A DNA stretch of 64,000 bases from Methanosarcina thermophila TM-1. Lineage in GTDB: Archaea > Halobacteriota > Methanosarcinia > Methanosarcinales > Methanosarcinaceae. The notes beneath the pieces were generated by a model that saw only the letters and a list, made by a program, of their open reading frames with translations, was not told the origin of the DNA and made no database searches. Below are positions 17,175-26,224 of this stretch, piece after piece. The stretch is from assembly GCF_000969885.1 (NCBI RefSeq), contig NZ_CP009501.1:372001-436000 (forward strand), in the 5' to 3' direction. Position 1 is the stretch's first letter. The number at the start of each line of letters is the position of its first letter. The position numbers and the translations under genes are program-made.

Positions 17175-19928
17175 GTGCCGAAAAAAATGGACATTTCCCT
17201 CTTCTTAGATCAGATTCAAGCTTCTAGCCGCTATGAAAACCAGATAATTCATAATGAAAAAATTCCTGCAAGAGAAGCCCTGTATGCGCCTCTTGAGCTG
17301 AAACCACAGGTAAAAGCAGCCCTTTCAGGCATCGGGATTGAAAATCTGTATACGCATCAGGTAGAAGCCATAGAAAAAGTCCGGGAAGGAAAAGACGTTG
17401 TATTGTGTACGACTACAGCAAGTGGAAAGTCCCTTACTTATATGATTCCTATTTTTGAGACCATTCTTAATGAGCCCGAAGCAACCGCCCTTTATATCTC
17501 TCCTTTAAATGCCCTTGTAAACGACCAGTTAAAGTCTTTTCTGGAATTTGAAGCAGCTCTGAAATCAGGGGCAGGCATAGCCAGATATACAGGCGCTCTC
17601 TCAGAAGCCGAGAAAAGGACGGTAAGAGAAGGGCAAACCAATGTGGTTTTAACAAACCCTGAAATGATCCATATGAGTTTTCTTGCCTGGCATCATCTCT
17701 GGAGGCGCTTTTACTCGAACCTCAGGTTCATAGTCGTTGACGAGAGTCATTACTATCGGGGGGTTATAGGCAGCAATATGGCAAACCTGCTAAGGCGGCT
17801 TTTACGCGTGGCTAAGTATTACGGGGCATCTCCGCAGTTTATTTGTTGTTCTGCGACTATAGGAAATCCGGACGACCATACGGAAACCCTTATCGGGCGA
17901 AAAGCTGCAGTGGTTGAGAACAACGGTTCTCTTCAGGGCAGTCAGCAGTTCGTTTTCTGGAACCCGCCACTTTACATAAACAATAAAGGGTGCACACTGA
18001 GGAGAAGCAGCTTTTCCGAGGCTTCTTCGCTTTTTGCAGAGGCTGTACAGGCAGGATTCCAAACTCTAGCTTTTACCCGGTCCAGGCAGGGAGTTGAAAG
18101 GATGTATAAACACTGCCGGGAGCTTTTAAGGAGGAAAAATCTCTCTTCTGCAATCTGTTCCTATAGAAGCGGCTATTTTGACAGGGAAAGGGAAGAAATC
18201 GAAAAGAAAATGAATTCTGGAGAACTTCGGGGGGTTATATCCACAAATGCACTCGAACTGGGGATAGATATTGGAGGACTTGATGTCTGTATTCTGGACG
18301 GGTATCCGGGGACAGTTATGAGTGCAAGGCAGCAGGCAGGTAGGGCGGGCAGAAGTGGAAACGAAAGCCTTGTTGTCCTTGTAGCAGGCACAAACGCTCT
18401 TGATCAGTATTATATGAGAAATCCTGCTGACTTTTTTGCAAGAAGCAGTGAAAATGCCGTACTCAACCCCGGAAATCCATATATCCTTGCTGGACACCTG
18501 CTCTGTGCCGCAAAAGAAATTCCTCTAAAGACATCTGACGAGAAATACTTCGGGCAAGGCTATTCAAGAGTTGTGGAACTTCTGGAGATCGAAGGTCTGC
18601 TTGCAGGTAACGACCTGAAGTATTCGACTGACCCGTTCCCGTACAAGCACGTTTCTCTCCGGGGAATCGATAATAATACTTACTCTCTGCTCGCTTTTGA
18701 AGGGGAAAAATGCTTCCCTATAGAAAAAGACATCGAGGAAACTCTAGCCTTCAGGGAGTGCCATCCCGGGGCTGTTTACATGCACAGGGGAGAACCTTAT
18801 TACATAAACAGGATCGACCATGAAAAGAAGGAGATCCATGCTGTAAAAACGCATGATGCTTATTATACGAAACCCATGATCGACTCGTCTGTGATTGTAC
18901 AGGAAACATATGCGGTAAAGCCTCTGCTGCACGCGCCGGAGGTTGAGGTTGGGCTTGGGGAAGTCGAGGTGACGGACAGAGTTATTGGTTACAGGAAAAT
19001 CCAGACCCAGAGTAATGAAATAATGAGCGCACACAACCTTGAGATGCCTTCAATAAGCCTCCAGACAATGGCTGTCTGGCTCAAGCTTCCGGACAGGCTG
19101 CAGGAACTTGTAGGGGAACATAAACTGGATTTTGCAGGCGGGATCCACGCCATAGAACATGCAATGATCTCAATGTACCCTCTTCATCTGCTTGTGGACA
19201 GGAGCGATGTAGGTGGGGTTTCCACGCCGTCCCATCCTGACCTCGGAAACAAAAGCGGGATCTTCATTTATGACGGGCACAGGGGTGGAGTGGGGTACGC
19301 AGAAAAAGGTTATGACCTTATAGAAGAGGTGCTTGACGGCACCCTAAAAGCAATCGAGAGCTGTCCCTGTGAAAGTGGCTGCCCGAGCTGTATTCAGTCC
19401 CCGAAGTGCGGAAATAATAATGAACCTCTGGACAAACATGCTGCAATCATGCTCCTGCATGAGATTCTCGGAAAAGCCCCCTATATTCCGCCCGAAAGGA
19501 AAGAAAAACACCTTTCCGAAGTCCGGAGAGCTTCAAGGCAGGCTCCCGAAAAAAGAAGTACAGACGATGCTCTAAGCAGGGTAAGGCGCCAGCTCCGGCG
19601 GGAAACCATAAAACAGGAATCGCCTGCAGGGCAGGATAAAAAAGAGAAAACCTTCATTGTCACGGATGAAAAGGGAAGAATGATCGGAGTAATCTCTGCC
19701 CCTGCTCCTGAAAAAGCTGCCGCAAAAACCTTCCACCAGAAACTCAGAGGAGAAAAAGAACCCACAAGGGAGAAACCCCTTGAAATACGTGTCAGAGACC
19801 TTGGAGCAGGTAATGATTACAACTTCCAGCTCTGGGTTGAGATCTCCGAAAATAAAGGAAATGAAGCCGTTAATGGAGAAAATGGAAAAAAAGTTGTAAA
19901 GAAACTGATTATCAGGAAAGTTGTCTGA
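17175..19928 (+). CDS. YprA/MrfA-type DEAD/H helicase with DUF1998 zinc site
   Basis: A 917-residue superfamily 2 helicase. Motif I is TTTASGKS (about 77-85), motif II DESH (about 188), and the motif V-VI region reads STNALELGIDIGGLDVCILDGYPGTVMSARQQAGRAGRSG (about 357-397). The C-terminal domain holds the four-cysteine site of DUF1998 (CPCESGCPSCIQSPKCGN, about 730-747), as in bacterial MrfA and fungal Hrq1. Those proteins unwind DNA 3'-5', and MrfA acts in mitomycin adduct repair. A role in DNA repair is inferred from the family. The start is GTG at 17175 or ATG at 17187. The last 140 residues are charged and less conserved. It converges with the surface protein gene downstream. Confidence 0.9.
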   Translation: MPKKMDISLFLDQIQASSRYENQIIHNEKIPAREALYAPLELKPQVKAALSGIGIENLYTHQVEAIEKVREGKDVVLCTTTASGKSLTYMIPIFETILNEPEATALYISPLNALVNDQLKSFLEFEAALKSGAGIARYTGALSEAEKRTVREGQTNVVLTNPEMIHMSFLAWHHLWRRFYSNLRFIVVDESHYYRGVIGSNMANLLRRLLRVAKYYGASPQFICCSATIGNPDDHTETLIGRKAAVVENNGSLQGSQQFVFWNPPLYINNKGCTLRRSSFSEASSLFAEAVQAGFQTLAFTRSRQGVERMYKHCRELLRRKNLSSAICSYRSGYFDREREEIEKKMNSGELRGVISTNALELGIDIGGLDVCILDGYPGTVMSARQQAGRAGRSGNESLVVLVAGTNALDQYYMRNPADFFARSSENAVLNPGNPYILAGHLLCAAKEIPLKTSDEKYFGQGYSRVVELLEIEGLLAGNDLKYSTDPFPYKHVSLRGIDNNTYSLLAFEGEKCFPIEKDIEETLAFRECHPGAVYMHRGEPYYINRIDHEKKEIHAVKTHDAYYTKPMIDSSVIVQETYAVKPLLHAPEVEVGLGEVEVTDRVIGYRKIQTQSNEIMSAHNLEMPSISLQTMAVWLKLPDRLQELVGEHKLDFAGGIHAIEHAMISMYPLHLLVDRSDVGGVSTPSHPDLGNKSGIFIYDGHRGGVGYAEKGYDLIEEVLDGTLKAIESCPCESGCPSCIQSPKCGNNNEPLDKHAAIMLLHEILGKAPYIPPERKEKHLSEVRRASRQAPEKRSTDDALSRVRRQLRRETIKQESPAGQDKKEKTFIVTDEKGRMIGVISAPAPEKAAAKTFHQKLRGEKEPTREKPLEIRVRDLGAGNDYNFQLWVEISENKGNEAVNGENGKKVVKKLIIRKVV

Positions 19929-20018
19929 GAAATAATGTGCCTGATAATGTTTCTCAGATTTGTCAGGAAGGTTAAAGGACTTGCTTTACTAGAGAAGTCT
20001 GCTTTTGAGACCTGATAG

Positions 20019-22790
20019 CTAATTTCCGTTTGCTCCGCAGTTCTGGCTCTTCGCTGCTTTTCTGTTGTCAGTAAATAATGCTTTTAAGGGTGCATTTCCC
20101 GAGGTCACATTCGCAAAGAAATCGGCAACAGGCGGTTTTAATGAAGGGTCCATTACCGATACCGTACACATGTAAATGTCTTGGTTTCCCTGGAAAAGTT
20201 CATTGACTCTATATCCATTACGTGAATCCACCCAGATTATCCTGTCGCCATAAATTGCGGGATGTATCTGATCGGACTTATTCGTGGTGATCTGGGTTTC
20301 CGTGTTAGTGGAGATATTGTACATGTAAATATCCCAGTTTCTATTGTACCAATCCGCCCATACTATTCTATCCCCATAGATAGAAGGATTTGATTTAGAT
20401 TCATTGGTGATGGTGATTCTGGTCTCCTTAGAGGTAGAGAGATTGTACATATAAATATGGCTGCCATTCAAGTAAACCAGCCTGTCACCGTGGATTTTTG
20501 GATTCGATGCGGATCCGCTGGTGGTAATTTGAGTTTCTGTAGATGTTGAGAGATTATACATGTAGATATCATCTTTATACCACGTACTATATCCTCTGTG
20601 CCGATCATACCACACTATTTTTTTACGATCACGCCACACAATTTTATCATCATAGATAGCTGGATCATCTTGATCGGATTCGTTTGTAGTTATCCTTGTT
20701 TCCCTGCCTGTGGAGAAATTGTACATATAAATATCTCCATTTCCATTGCGATAATCCGTCCAGACTATCCTATCACCGTAAATATCAGGATCGAATGCTT
20801 TTCCACTGTTTGTAATACGAGTTTCTTTAGAGGTAGAAAGATTATATACGTGTATATTGGAACCTTCCGCTCCTCCTTTGGTATCGCGATATTCATTCCA
20901 GACGACTCTATCCCCATAGATTGCAGGCCATATCTCAGAATTATAGTATGAAATATTGGTAGGGATTTGAGCCTCTGTGGAAGTGGAGAGATCGTAAACA
21001 TAGATAGTATAATATCCCCATACATTGCAATCATCAAGAAATATTATTCTATCGCCGTAAATAGCAGGTTTTACCTGATTTGATTTGTTTTTGGTAATCT
21101 GAGCCTCCATGAAGGTATACTGAGGCCCGTCGGATACTACTACTGGATATAACTTCGAGAAGGTACCATTTTCATTGCTTACTGTCAGATTGACAGTATA
21201 GGTACCGGATACAGGGTACACGTGAACCGGTGTTTTATTGGTAGAGTCAATGATTCCATCATTCTCGAAGTCCCATGCCCTGGACGTTGCATTCTGGGAA
21301 AGGTCTGTAAACAGGACAGAAAGAGGTAAATAACCATTGCTTGCATTAGTACTGAATTCTGCAACAGGAAATACCGGCTGCTGGTCTCCAGGTATAGAGA
21401 CGAGAGGAAGGTAATCAATATCATACGCACTGACCGTATAGATAGAGTCTCCGATTCCATCCTTATTCCAGTCGTTGCAGGTTTGTGAGAATCCGGTCCC
21501 GTCAGGTTTTGCCCAGTAATTGCCGCCTATATAGGGCCCACATATAATGTTAGTGTCTGAGGTTTTGGAAGTGTTTAAAGAAACAGAATTTCCTCCGGGG
21601 CTATAGTCTTCCTTCGCAACATCGCCTGTATAGTTGCCTGTGTCATTAAAGAAGTTGACTGTATTATTGAATATATTATTGTAGAACCGGTTAATTCCAT
21701 AATATGACTCTTTACCGACATACTTCTCACCGAGATTATCCTTAATCTGGTTAATATATACTCCACATTGAGTATTTAGCTCCACTCGGTTATTGGCTAC
21801 TACATTTCCGGAGGAATCACCTTCGAGTGATATTCCTATATTGTTGTTTGAAATCGTATTATTTAAGATTGAATTATCTCCCGCCTGGTCCATAGCCCAG
21901 CCGTCCACCAGTATCCCAATGTTGTTTTTTGAAATAGTATTGTTTAAAATTGAGTTGCCTCCTGAGCCCCAAATAGAAATTCCTTTATCGTTATGTATCA
22001 GGGTATTATTGTAAATCTTATTCATTCCCGCTAACCAGATTAGATGGATGCCCACACTACAATTTACAATTGTATTGTTTTCTATATAAGAAGAAGCTTC
22101 TGAGAGTGAAATTCCGGACTCTGGATCATTCGATATATAGTTGCCGAGAATTCTGCAATCACTGTAGATTAATCCTATGCCACCCTCCAAAAGGGTGTTA
22201 TTAAGCAGAAGACATCCATATGGTCCGTGATCAACACTAATATTTCCGCTAACAATTAGATTATCAGAGACTGTAAAAGTAGAATCACGCCCTGATCCCG
22301 ATATGTAGATACCTGATTTTAAAATTGTATTTTTCTCAATAGTGGAATTGTCGCAGTTATCAGCCCCAATGCCCGATTCTAGAATATTATTCTTAACAGT
22401 GCAGTTCTCAATTTTATCATAAATAATCAAATCCTCCCAGTTATCATTTCTAGGACCCTGTAAATTTAAATATTCTTGTACGCTAAAACCGCTTAGGGTA
22501 ATATTATTCGCGCTTAGTTTAAAAGCCCTAACAGTAGTATCCTCAGGATTTTCAGATACAGAAAGAATGCTTACATTATTCCATATATCCACACATTCAT
22601 TATAGAAGCCCGGATAAACAAGAATGAGATCACCTGATGAGGAATTGTTTACTGCCTCCTGAATAGATTTGAAATCTGCGCCTGGACCACTGTTGTCTAC
22701 AGTAATTTCCTTGGCGGATGCAGGATTATAAACTGCAGCCATAAAAAAAATAGTAACCAATAAAAATACAATCAATCTACTTACCCACAC
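20019..22790 (-). CDS. NosD-like beta-helix / PKD / beta-propeller surface protein, C-terminally truncated
   Basis: A 923-residue secreted protein. A signal peptide (LIVFLLVTIFFMAAVYNPASA) is followed by a right-handed beta-helix of NosD type (about 25-470, many NNTI/NNIG turns), a PKD domain (about 475-555, PVAEFSTNASNGYLPLSVLFTDLS) and a six- to seven-bladed propeller of YGDRIVW...IYMYNLSTSTETQIT repeats (about 560-880). A second PKD domain begins (PPVADFFANVTSGNAPLKALFTD) but stops after about 25 residues in an unrelated tail ending at TAG. Only 90 bp separate it from the convergent helicase, so the 3' end seems deleted. Such proteins form the Methanosarcina cell envelope. The start is GTG, with GGGGGAAG upstream. 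Confidence 0.85.
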   Translation of the reverse strand: MWVSRLIVFLLVTIFFMAAVYNPASAKEITVDNSGPGADFKSIQEAVNNSSSGDLILVYPGFYNECVDIWNNVSILSVSENPEDTTVRAFKLSANNITLSGFSVQEYLNLQGPRNDNWEDLIIYDKIENCTVKNNILESGIGADNCDNSTIEKNTILKSGIYISGSGRDSTFTVSDNLIVSGNISVDHGPYGCLLLNNTLLEGGIGLIYSDCRILGNYISNDPESGISLSEASSYIENNTIVNCSVGIHLIWLAGMNKIYNNTLIHNDKGISIWGSGGNSILNNTISKNNIGILVDGWAMDQAGDNSILNNTISNNNIGISLEGDSSGNVVANNRVELNTQCGVYINQIKDNLGEKYVGKESYYGINRFYNNIFNNTVNFFNDTGNYTGDVAKEDYSPGGNSVSLNTSKTSDTNIICGPYIGGNYWAKPDGTGFSQTCNDWNKDGIGDSIYTVSAYDIDYLPLVSIPGDQQPVFPVAEFSTNASNGYLPLSVLFTDLSQNATSRAWDFENDGIIDSTNKTPVHVYPVSGTYTVNLTVSNENGTFSKLYPVVVSDGPQYTFMEAQITKNKSNQVKPAIYGDRIIFLDDCNVWGYYTIYVYDLSTSTEAQIPTNISYYNSEIWPAIYGDRVVWNEYRDTKGGAEGSNIHVYNLSTSKETRITNSGKAFDPDIYGDRIVWTDYRNGNGDIYMYNFSTGRETRITTNESDQDDPAIYDDKIVWRDRKKIVWYDRHRGYSTWYKDDIYMYNLSTSTETQITTSGSASNPKIHGDRLVYLNGSHIYMYNLSTSKETRITITNESKSNPSIYGDRIVWADWYNRNWDIYMYNISTNTETQITTNKSDQIHPAIYGDRIIWVDSRNGYRVNELFQGNQDIYMCTVSVMDPSLKPPVADFFANVTSGNAPLKALFTDNRKAAKSQNCGANGN

Positions 22791-23462
22791 CTGTTCTTCC
22801 CCCTTTAAACCAAATCAGATTTTATCGAACAAATAAGATTTTAGAAGATCTTAAACCCTTAAAAAAATGCCAGGTTAAGGACTAATTGAATTTCTTTTCG
22901 GTATTATATAATTGTTTTTAATTTCTTAGCAAAAATAAGGTAAGTGAGAAGACTATATGCAATTTAAAAGATTATAAATCCATAAATTCTTTTTTTAACG
23001 CGTTTCAAGTCTTAAATTTTTAAACCGGATATTTAATTTAGATAACAGGTGCCTCAGCTATTCTTCAAGCGAAATAGAATTTTTTTATACGGATAATTTC
23101 ATACCTGATTATGATATAAAGGAAAATTATGCCTGATTATGGTATAGGGGAAAAGTATACCTGACAGGGGAAAATTATACTTAATTAGGGTGCAGAAGAA
23201 AATTGCTAGATAGGAAAAATGCCTGCGAAGATTGCTTATATAACAGGCTTCTATTGATCTTTTACAGCTTGCATTTTCTGTCACAATAAATTATAAAGAG
23301 CATTTCAGGAGCACGTTAGCGTTTTGCTTTGAATTTGGGGATTTACAGAGGGGACTTTGAAAAGCTTTCGGTTTAAAATTATTACTGTTTTCAGGAGTTC
23401 TCTATGCTGAGATTGGGAATTTCAGATATTTGAATGCTTAAAAAATTGAAAAGGTGCTACGC
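22791..23462. other. intergenic region with degenerate direct repeats
   Basis: This interval separates two divergent genes and holds no supported gene. Between about 23098 and 23205 there are four imperfect units of the type ACCTGATTATG-ATA-GGGGAAAATTAT, about 27-32 bp long. The rest is AT-rich promoter-like sequence. Confidence 0.5.
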
Positions 23463-24938
23463 ATGGATAATGAAGGCAAATATTCAGGGAAAAGGGAGAG
23501 AAATTCGGACTATGATGTGATAATTGTAGGGGCAGGACCTGCCGGAATGTTTGCAGCTTATGAGCTTGCAGAGTTCAAGTCTTTAAAAACTCTTATCGTG
23601 GATATGGGCAGGGATATAGATGAACGCATGTGCCCAATGAAAACTCAGACATACTGCATGCATTGCACACCCTGCGATATCATGTGCGGAGTAGGGGGCT
23701 GCGGGACTTTTTCGGATGGGACCTTAAACCTGCGGCCTGATGTCGGTGGGGATCTGGCAGCCCTGACAGGAGATCAGACTGAAGCCTGGCAGCTTGTGGA
23801 AAAGGTGGATAAGGTTTTTTTGAAGTTTGGGGCGCCACAGGAAGCTCTGTTGACCGAAACCCCGGAAGTAGAGGAGCTTAAACGCAGGGCTGCCTCGGTA
23901 GGAGCACGTTTTATAGAAATAAAACAGCGGCATATAGGTTCGGATAATGCCCCTACAGTGATAGCACGCTTTAAACAGTACCTTGTTAATAGAGGAGTGG
24001 ACTTCCTGCTTGAGACCGAGGTAAAGGATCTGCTTATCGAGGACGGAACCTGCAAAGGAGTTATACTGTCTGATGGACAGGAGATGCGAGCCAGCTACGT
24101 GCTCCTGTCACCTGGAAGACGGGGCTGCAACTGGGTCTCGAACATGATTGAGAAACATGGGATCGAAGCCAGTTATGGCGGAATTGACATAGGGGTAAGG
24201 GTAGAAGTCCCTGCAATTGTAATGGACCCTGTAACGAAAATTAATCGCGACCCCAAATTCCATATCCAGAGCCGCCGTTATGATGATTTTGTCCGGACTT
24301 TCTGCACAAACATGCGAGGATTTGTTGTAAAGGAGGAGTATGAAGGCTTTATCGCAACTAACGGTCATTCCTTGGCAAATACCCAATCCGAAAATACCAA
24401 TTTCGCTTTCCTTGTCCGAATTGAGCTCACCGAACCCATTGAGAATACAACAAAGTACGCCCGTTCAATCGCAAAACTCGCAACCACGATAGGGGGAGGA
24501 AAACCAGTCCTGCAACGCATGGGAGACCTTAGAAGAGGCCGACGAACAACAAAAGAACGCCTTGCAAGAAACCTTGTTGTAAATACGCTCAAAGACGTAA
24601 CCCCTGGAGATATCTCAATGGCTCTTCCTCACAGGATAGTTATGGACATAATCGAAGGGCTTGAAACCTTAAACGAGATAATTCCCGGCGTCACCTCGGA
24701 CTCGACTCTGCTCTACGCCCCTGAGGTCAAATTTTACGCAATGCACCTGAATGTCAACAGGCAGATGGAAACCAGCGTCAAGAATCTCTTTGCAGCCGGA
24801 GACGGAGCTGGGCTCTCAAGGGACATTGTCAATGCAGCTGCTACAGGCATTATAGCAGCCGAAGGCATTATAAAAATGGTCAAAGGGGGGAGGAACAAAA
24901 ACAGAGACAGGAAAATAAATAAAAATTATAAAAATTAG
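23463..24938 (+). CDS. FAD-dependent dehydrogenase (COG2509-like) with Cys-rich insert
   Basis: A 491-residue flavoprotein. The dinucleotide-binding motif DVIIVGAGPAGMFAAYELAE lies near the N-terminus, and a C-terminal FAD motif LFAAGDGAGLSRDIVNAAATGIIAAEGI closes the fold. GVGGCGTFSDGTLNL matches the signature of uncharacterised COG2509 dehydrogenases. About 50 residues in are six or seven cysteines in 30 residues (CPMKTQTYC, CMHC, CDIMCG), enough to ligate an Fe-S cluster. The electron partner and substrate are unknown. ATG at 23463 has GGTG six bases upstream, better than the in-frame GTG at 23454. Confidence 0.85.
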   Translation: MDNEGKYSGKRERNSDYDVIIVGAGPAGMFAAYELAEFKSLKTLIVDMGRDIDERMCPMKTQTYCMHCTPCDIMCGVGGCGTFSDGTLNLRPDVGGDLAALTGDQTEAWQLVEKVDKVFLKFGAPQEALLTETPEVEELKRRAASVGARFIEIKQRHIGSDNAPTVIARFKQYLVNRGVDFLLETEVKDLLIEDGTCKGVILSDGQEMRASYVLLSPGRRGCNWVSNMIEKHGIEASYGGIDIGVRVEVPAIVMDPVTKINRDPKFHIQSRRYDDFVRTFCTNMRGFVVKEEYEGFIATNGHSLANTQSENTNFAFLVRIELTEPIENTTKYARSIAKLATTIGGGKPVLQRMGDLRRGRRTTKERLARNLVVNTLKDVTPGDISMALPHRIVMDIIEGLETLNEIIPGVTSDSTLLYAPEVKFYAMHLNVNRQMETSVKNLFAAGDGAGLSRDIVNAAATGIIAAEGIIKMVKGGRNKNRDRKINKNYKN

Positions 24939-24983
24939 GGAAAAGCTGCACAGAGGAAAGAGAAGATCTTATTTTAAAGGAGG

Positions 24984-25168
24984 TTGCGTTCTCATCTCAA
25001 GTTTGGATCGCTGAAAAGATTCAAAATGCCCAGTTTCAGAGTCTGAGAAGAGGTTCGGAATAGAATTCAGGACTTAGTTTAAGTTTTCAATCCTTTTGCC
25101 TGTATGCCGCAGATCTTTGTGGAGTAGGTGTTGCTTGTGGAGGTTTGCTTCAATAGATGAGAACGCAA
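24984..25168. mobile_element. 185-bp element with 14-bp perfect terminal inverted repeats
   Basis: TTGCGTTCTCATCT (24984-24997) and its exact complement AGATGAGAACGCAA (25155-25168) bound a 185-bp stretch without a gene. The structure resembles a MITE or a deleted insertion sequence. No target-site duplication is obvious, and no transposase fragment is seen. It lies between the FAD dehydrogenase and an hsdS remnant, a region that looks degraded. Confidence 0.45.
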
Positions 25169-25248
25169 GTTATACAACGCATTCATGGCATATATTATTT
25201 TTAAGATGTAATGTTATTTCATTGGTATAAGTCTTGGTAAGAAATGAT

Positions 25249-25532
25249 ATATCTTAGTTCATTGGTTTAATGGCTATATTAGTGATAATGATTATTGGGC
25301 TGGTCGAGCAGTAGAGACAGTTGAAAATCTTGAATCTGCGCTGGAGCAGTTCAGCAGCATTTATCAGGAACTGGAAAGAGAGATGTAAAATCCTCTCCAG
25401 CTCATGGGTTTATGTGATGAACTCGAAGCAAAACTCAGAAAACAGCGGGAAGATAACAAGAAACTTATGCAAGCGGCTTTTAAGGATTTATTAGAAGGTA
25501 AAAAACCGAAAAACGAGAATTTGATTTCCTAG
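25249..25532 (+). pseudogene. remnant of a type I restriction specificity subunit (hsdS)
   Basis: The 3' part (25389-25532) encodes LCDELEAKLRKQREDNKKLMQAAFKDLLE, the typical terminal coiled coil of HsdS, ending at TAG. A further open stretch upstream in the same frame (about 25249-25385, ending ...YQELEREM) is separated from it by a single TAA at 25386-25388. Neither part has a start suited to an intact protein, and no hsdM or hsdR is nearby. It is best read as a decayed restriction-modification gene. Its stop codon overlaps the stop of the convergent receiver gene in the tetramer CTAG. Confidence 0.6.
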
Positions 25533-25909
25533 TTTGGCTCGGCAATTTTTCTAAGTATATCCATCATCCCATCCGAGTCAAAAGGTTTTACTACAAACCC
25601 CATAGCGCCTATCTTCATGGACTCCGTTATCAAGACCTGCTGACCAAGAGAGGAAAACATTGCCATTTTTGCGTCCTGGTCTATAGCAAGGATCATGTCC
25701 AGCAGCTTTTTCCAGTTCATACTGTCTGGCATATTATCCGGCACCATTATATCCATCAGTACGAGATCAGGCTTTAACTCCAGATACTTTTGAATGGCTT
25801 CATCCCCATCAGCCACCTCAGCAACAACCTCGTGCCCGTGCTTAAAAAGAGTATTCCGGATTGCCATTCGCATAAATTCGGCGTCGTCTACAATCATAAC
25901 CCTTGCCAT
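25529..25909 (-). CDS. CheY-like response regulator receiver protein
   Basis: A 126-residue stand-alone receiver domain. The acidic pocket is VDDAEFMR (Asp8-Asp9), the phosphoacceptor Asp lies in LVLMDIMVP (about residue 52), the conserved Ser is in MFSSLGQ, and the Lys is in VVKPFDSDG. There is no output domain, so it must act through protein contact like CheY. No kinase or chemotaxis gene is next to it. The stop is amber. ATG at 25909 has AGGGAAA upstream. Confidence 0.92.
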   Translation of the reverse strand: MARVMIVDDAEFMRMAIRNTLFKHGHEVVAEVADGDEAIQKYLELKPDLVLMDIMVPDNMPDSMNWKKLLDMILAIDQDAKMAMFSSLGQQVLITESMKIGAMGFVVKPFDSDGMMDILRKIAEPN

Positions 25910-26224
25910 TAAGTTTCCCTCTTTTTTATTTTTATCAAGTAAATTATATTATTCTATGGTTTTAAGTAATATTTTTTAGTCTAATGCTTTTCAGCCTGCC
26001 TGTAGGTAATAAACTTCCTATAAATCTACAGAACTAAACTGTTTTATTCTTTTTGGTCAGTGTTGAAGAGGGAACTCCATAACAGGAGCTATGTATACGC
26101 TTTATACGCCTGCTGTCTTGTGAAGGACATTATTTATGCAGCAGAAAATAAATGTAAACTCTTTCTAGGTTACAGCATAATACCTTTTTTAATCGGAATA
26201 TAAAAGCGGGAGGGGCAAAGTTTT

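Noticed and set aside
25529-25909. pyrrolysine readthrough of the amber stop of the receiver gene
   Set aside because: The domain is complete before the TAG, and the convergent stop arrangement explains the sequence; there is no reason to extend it.
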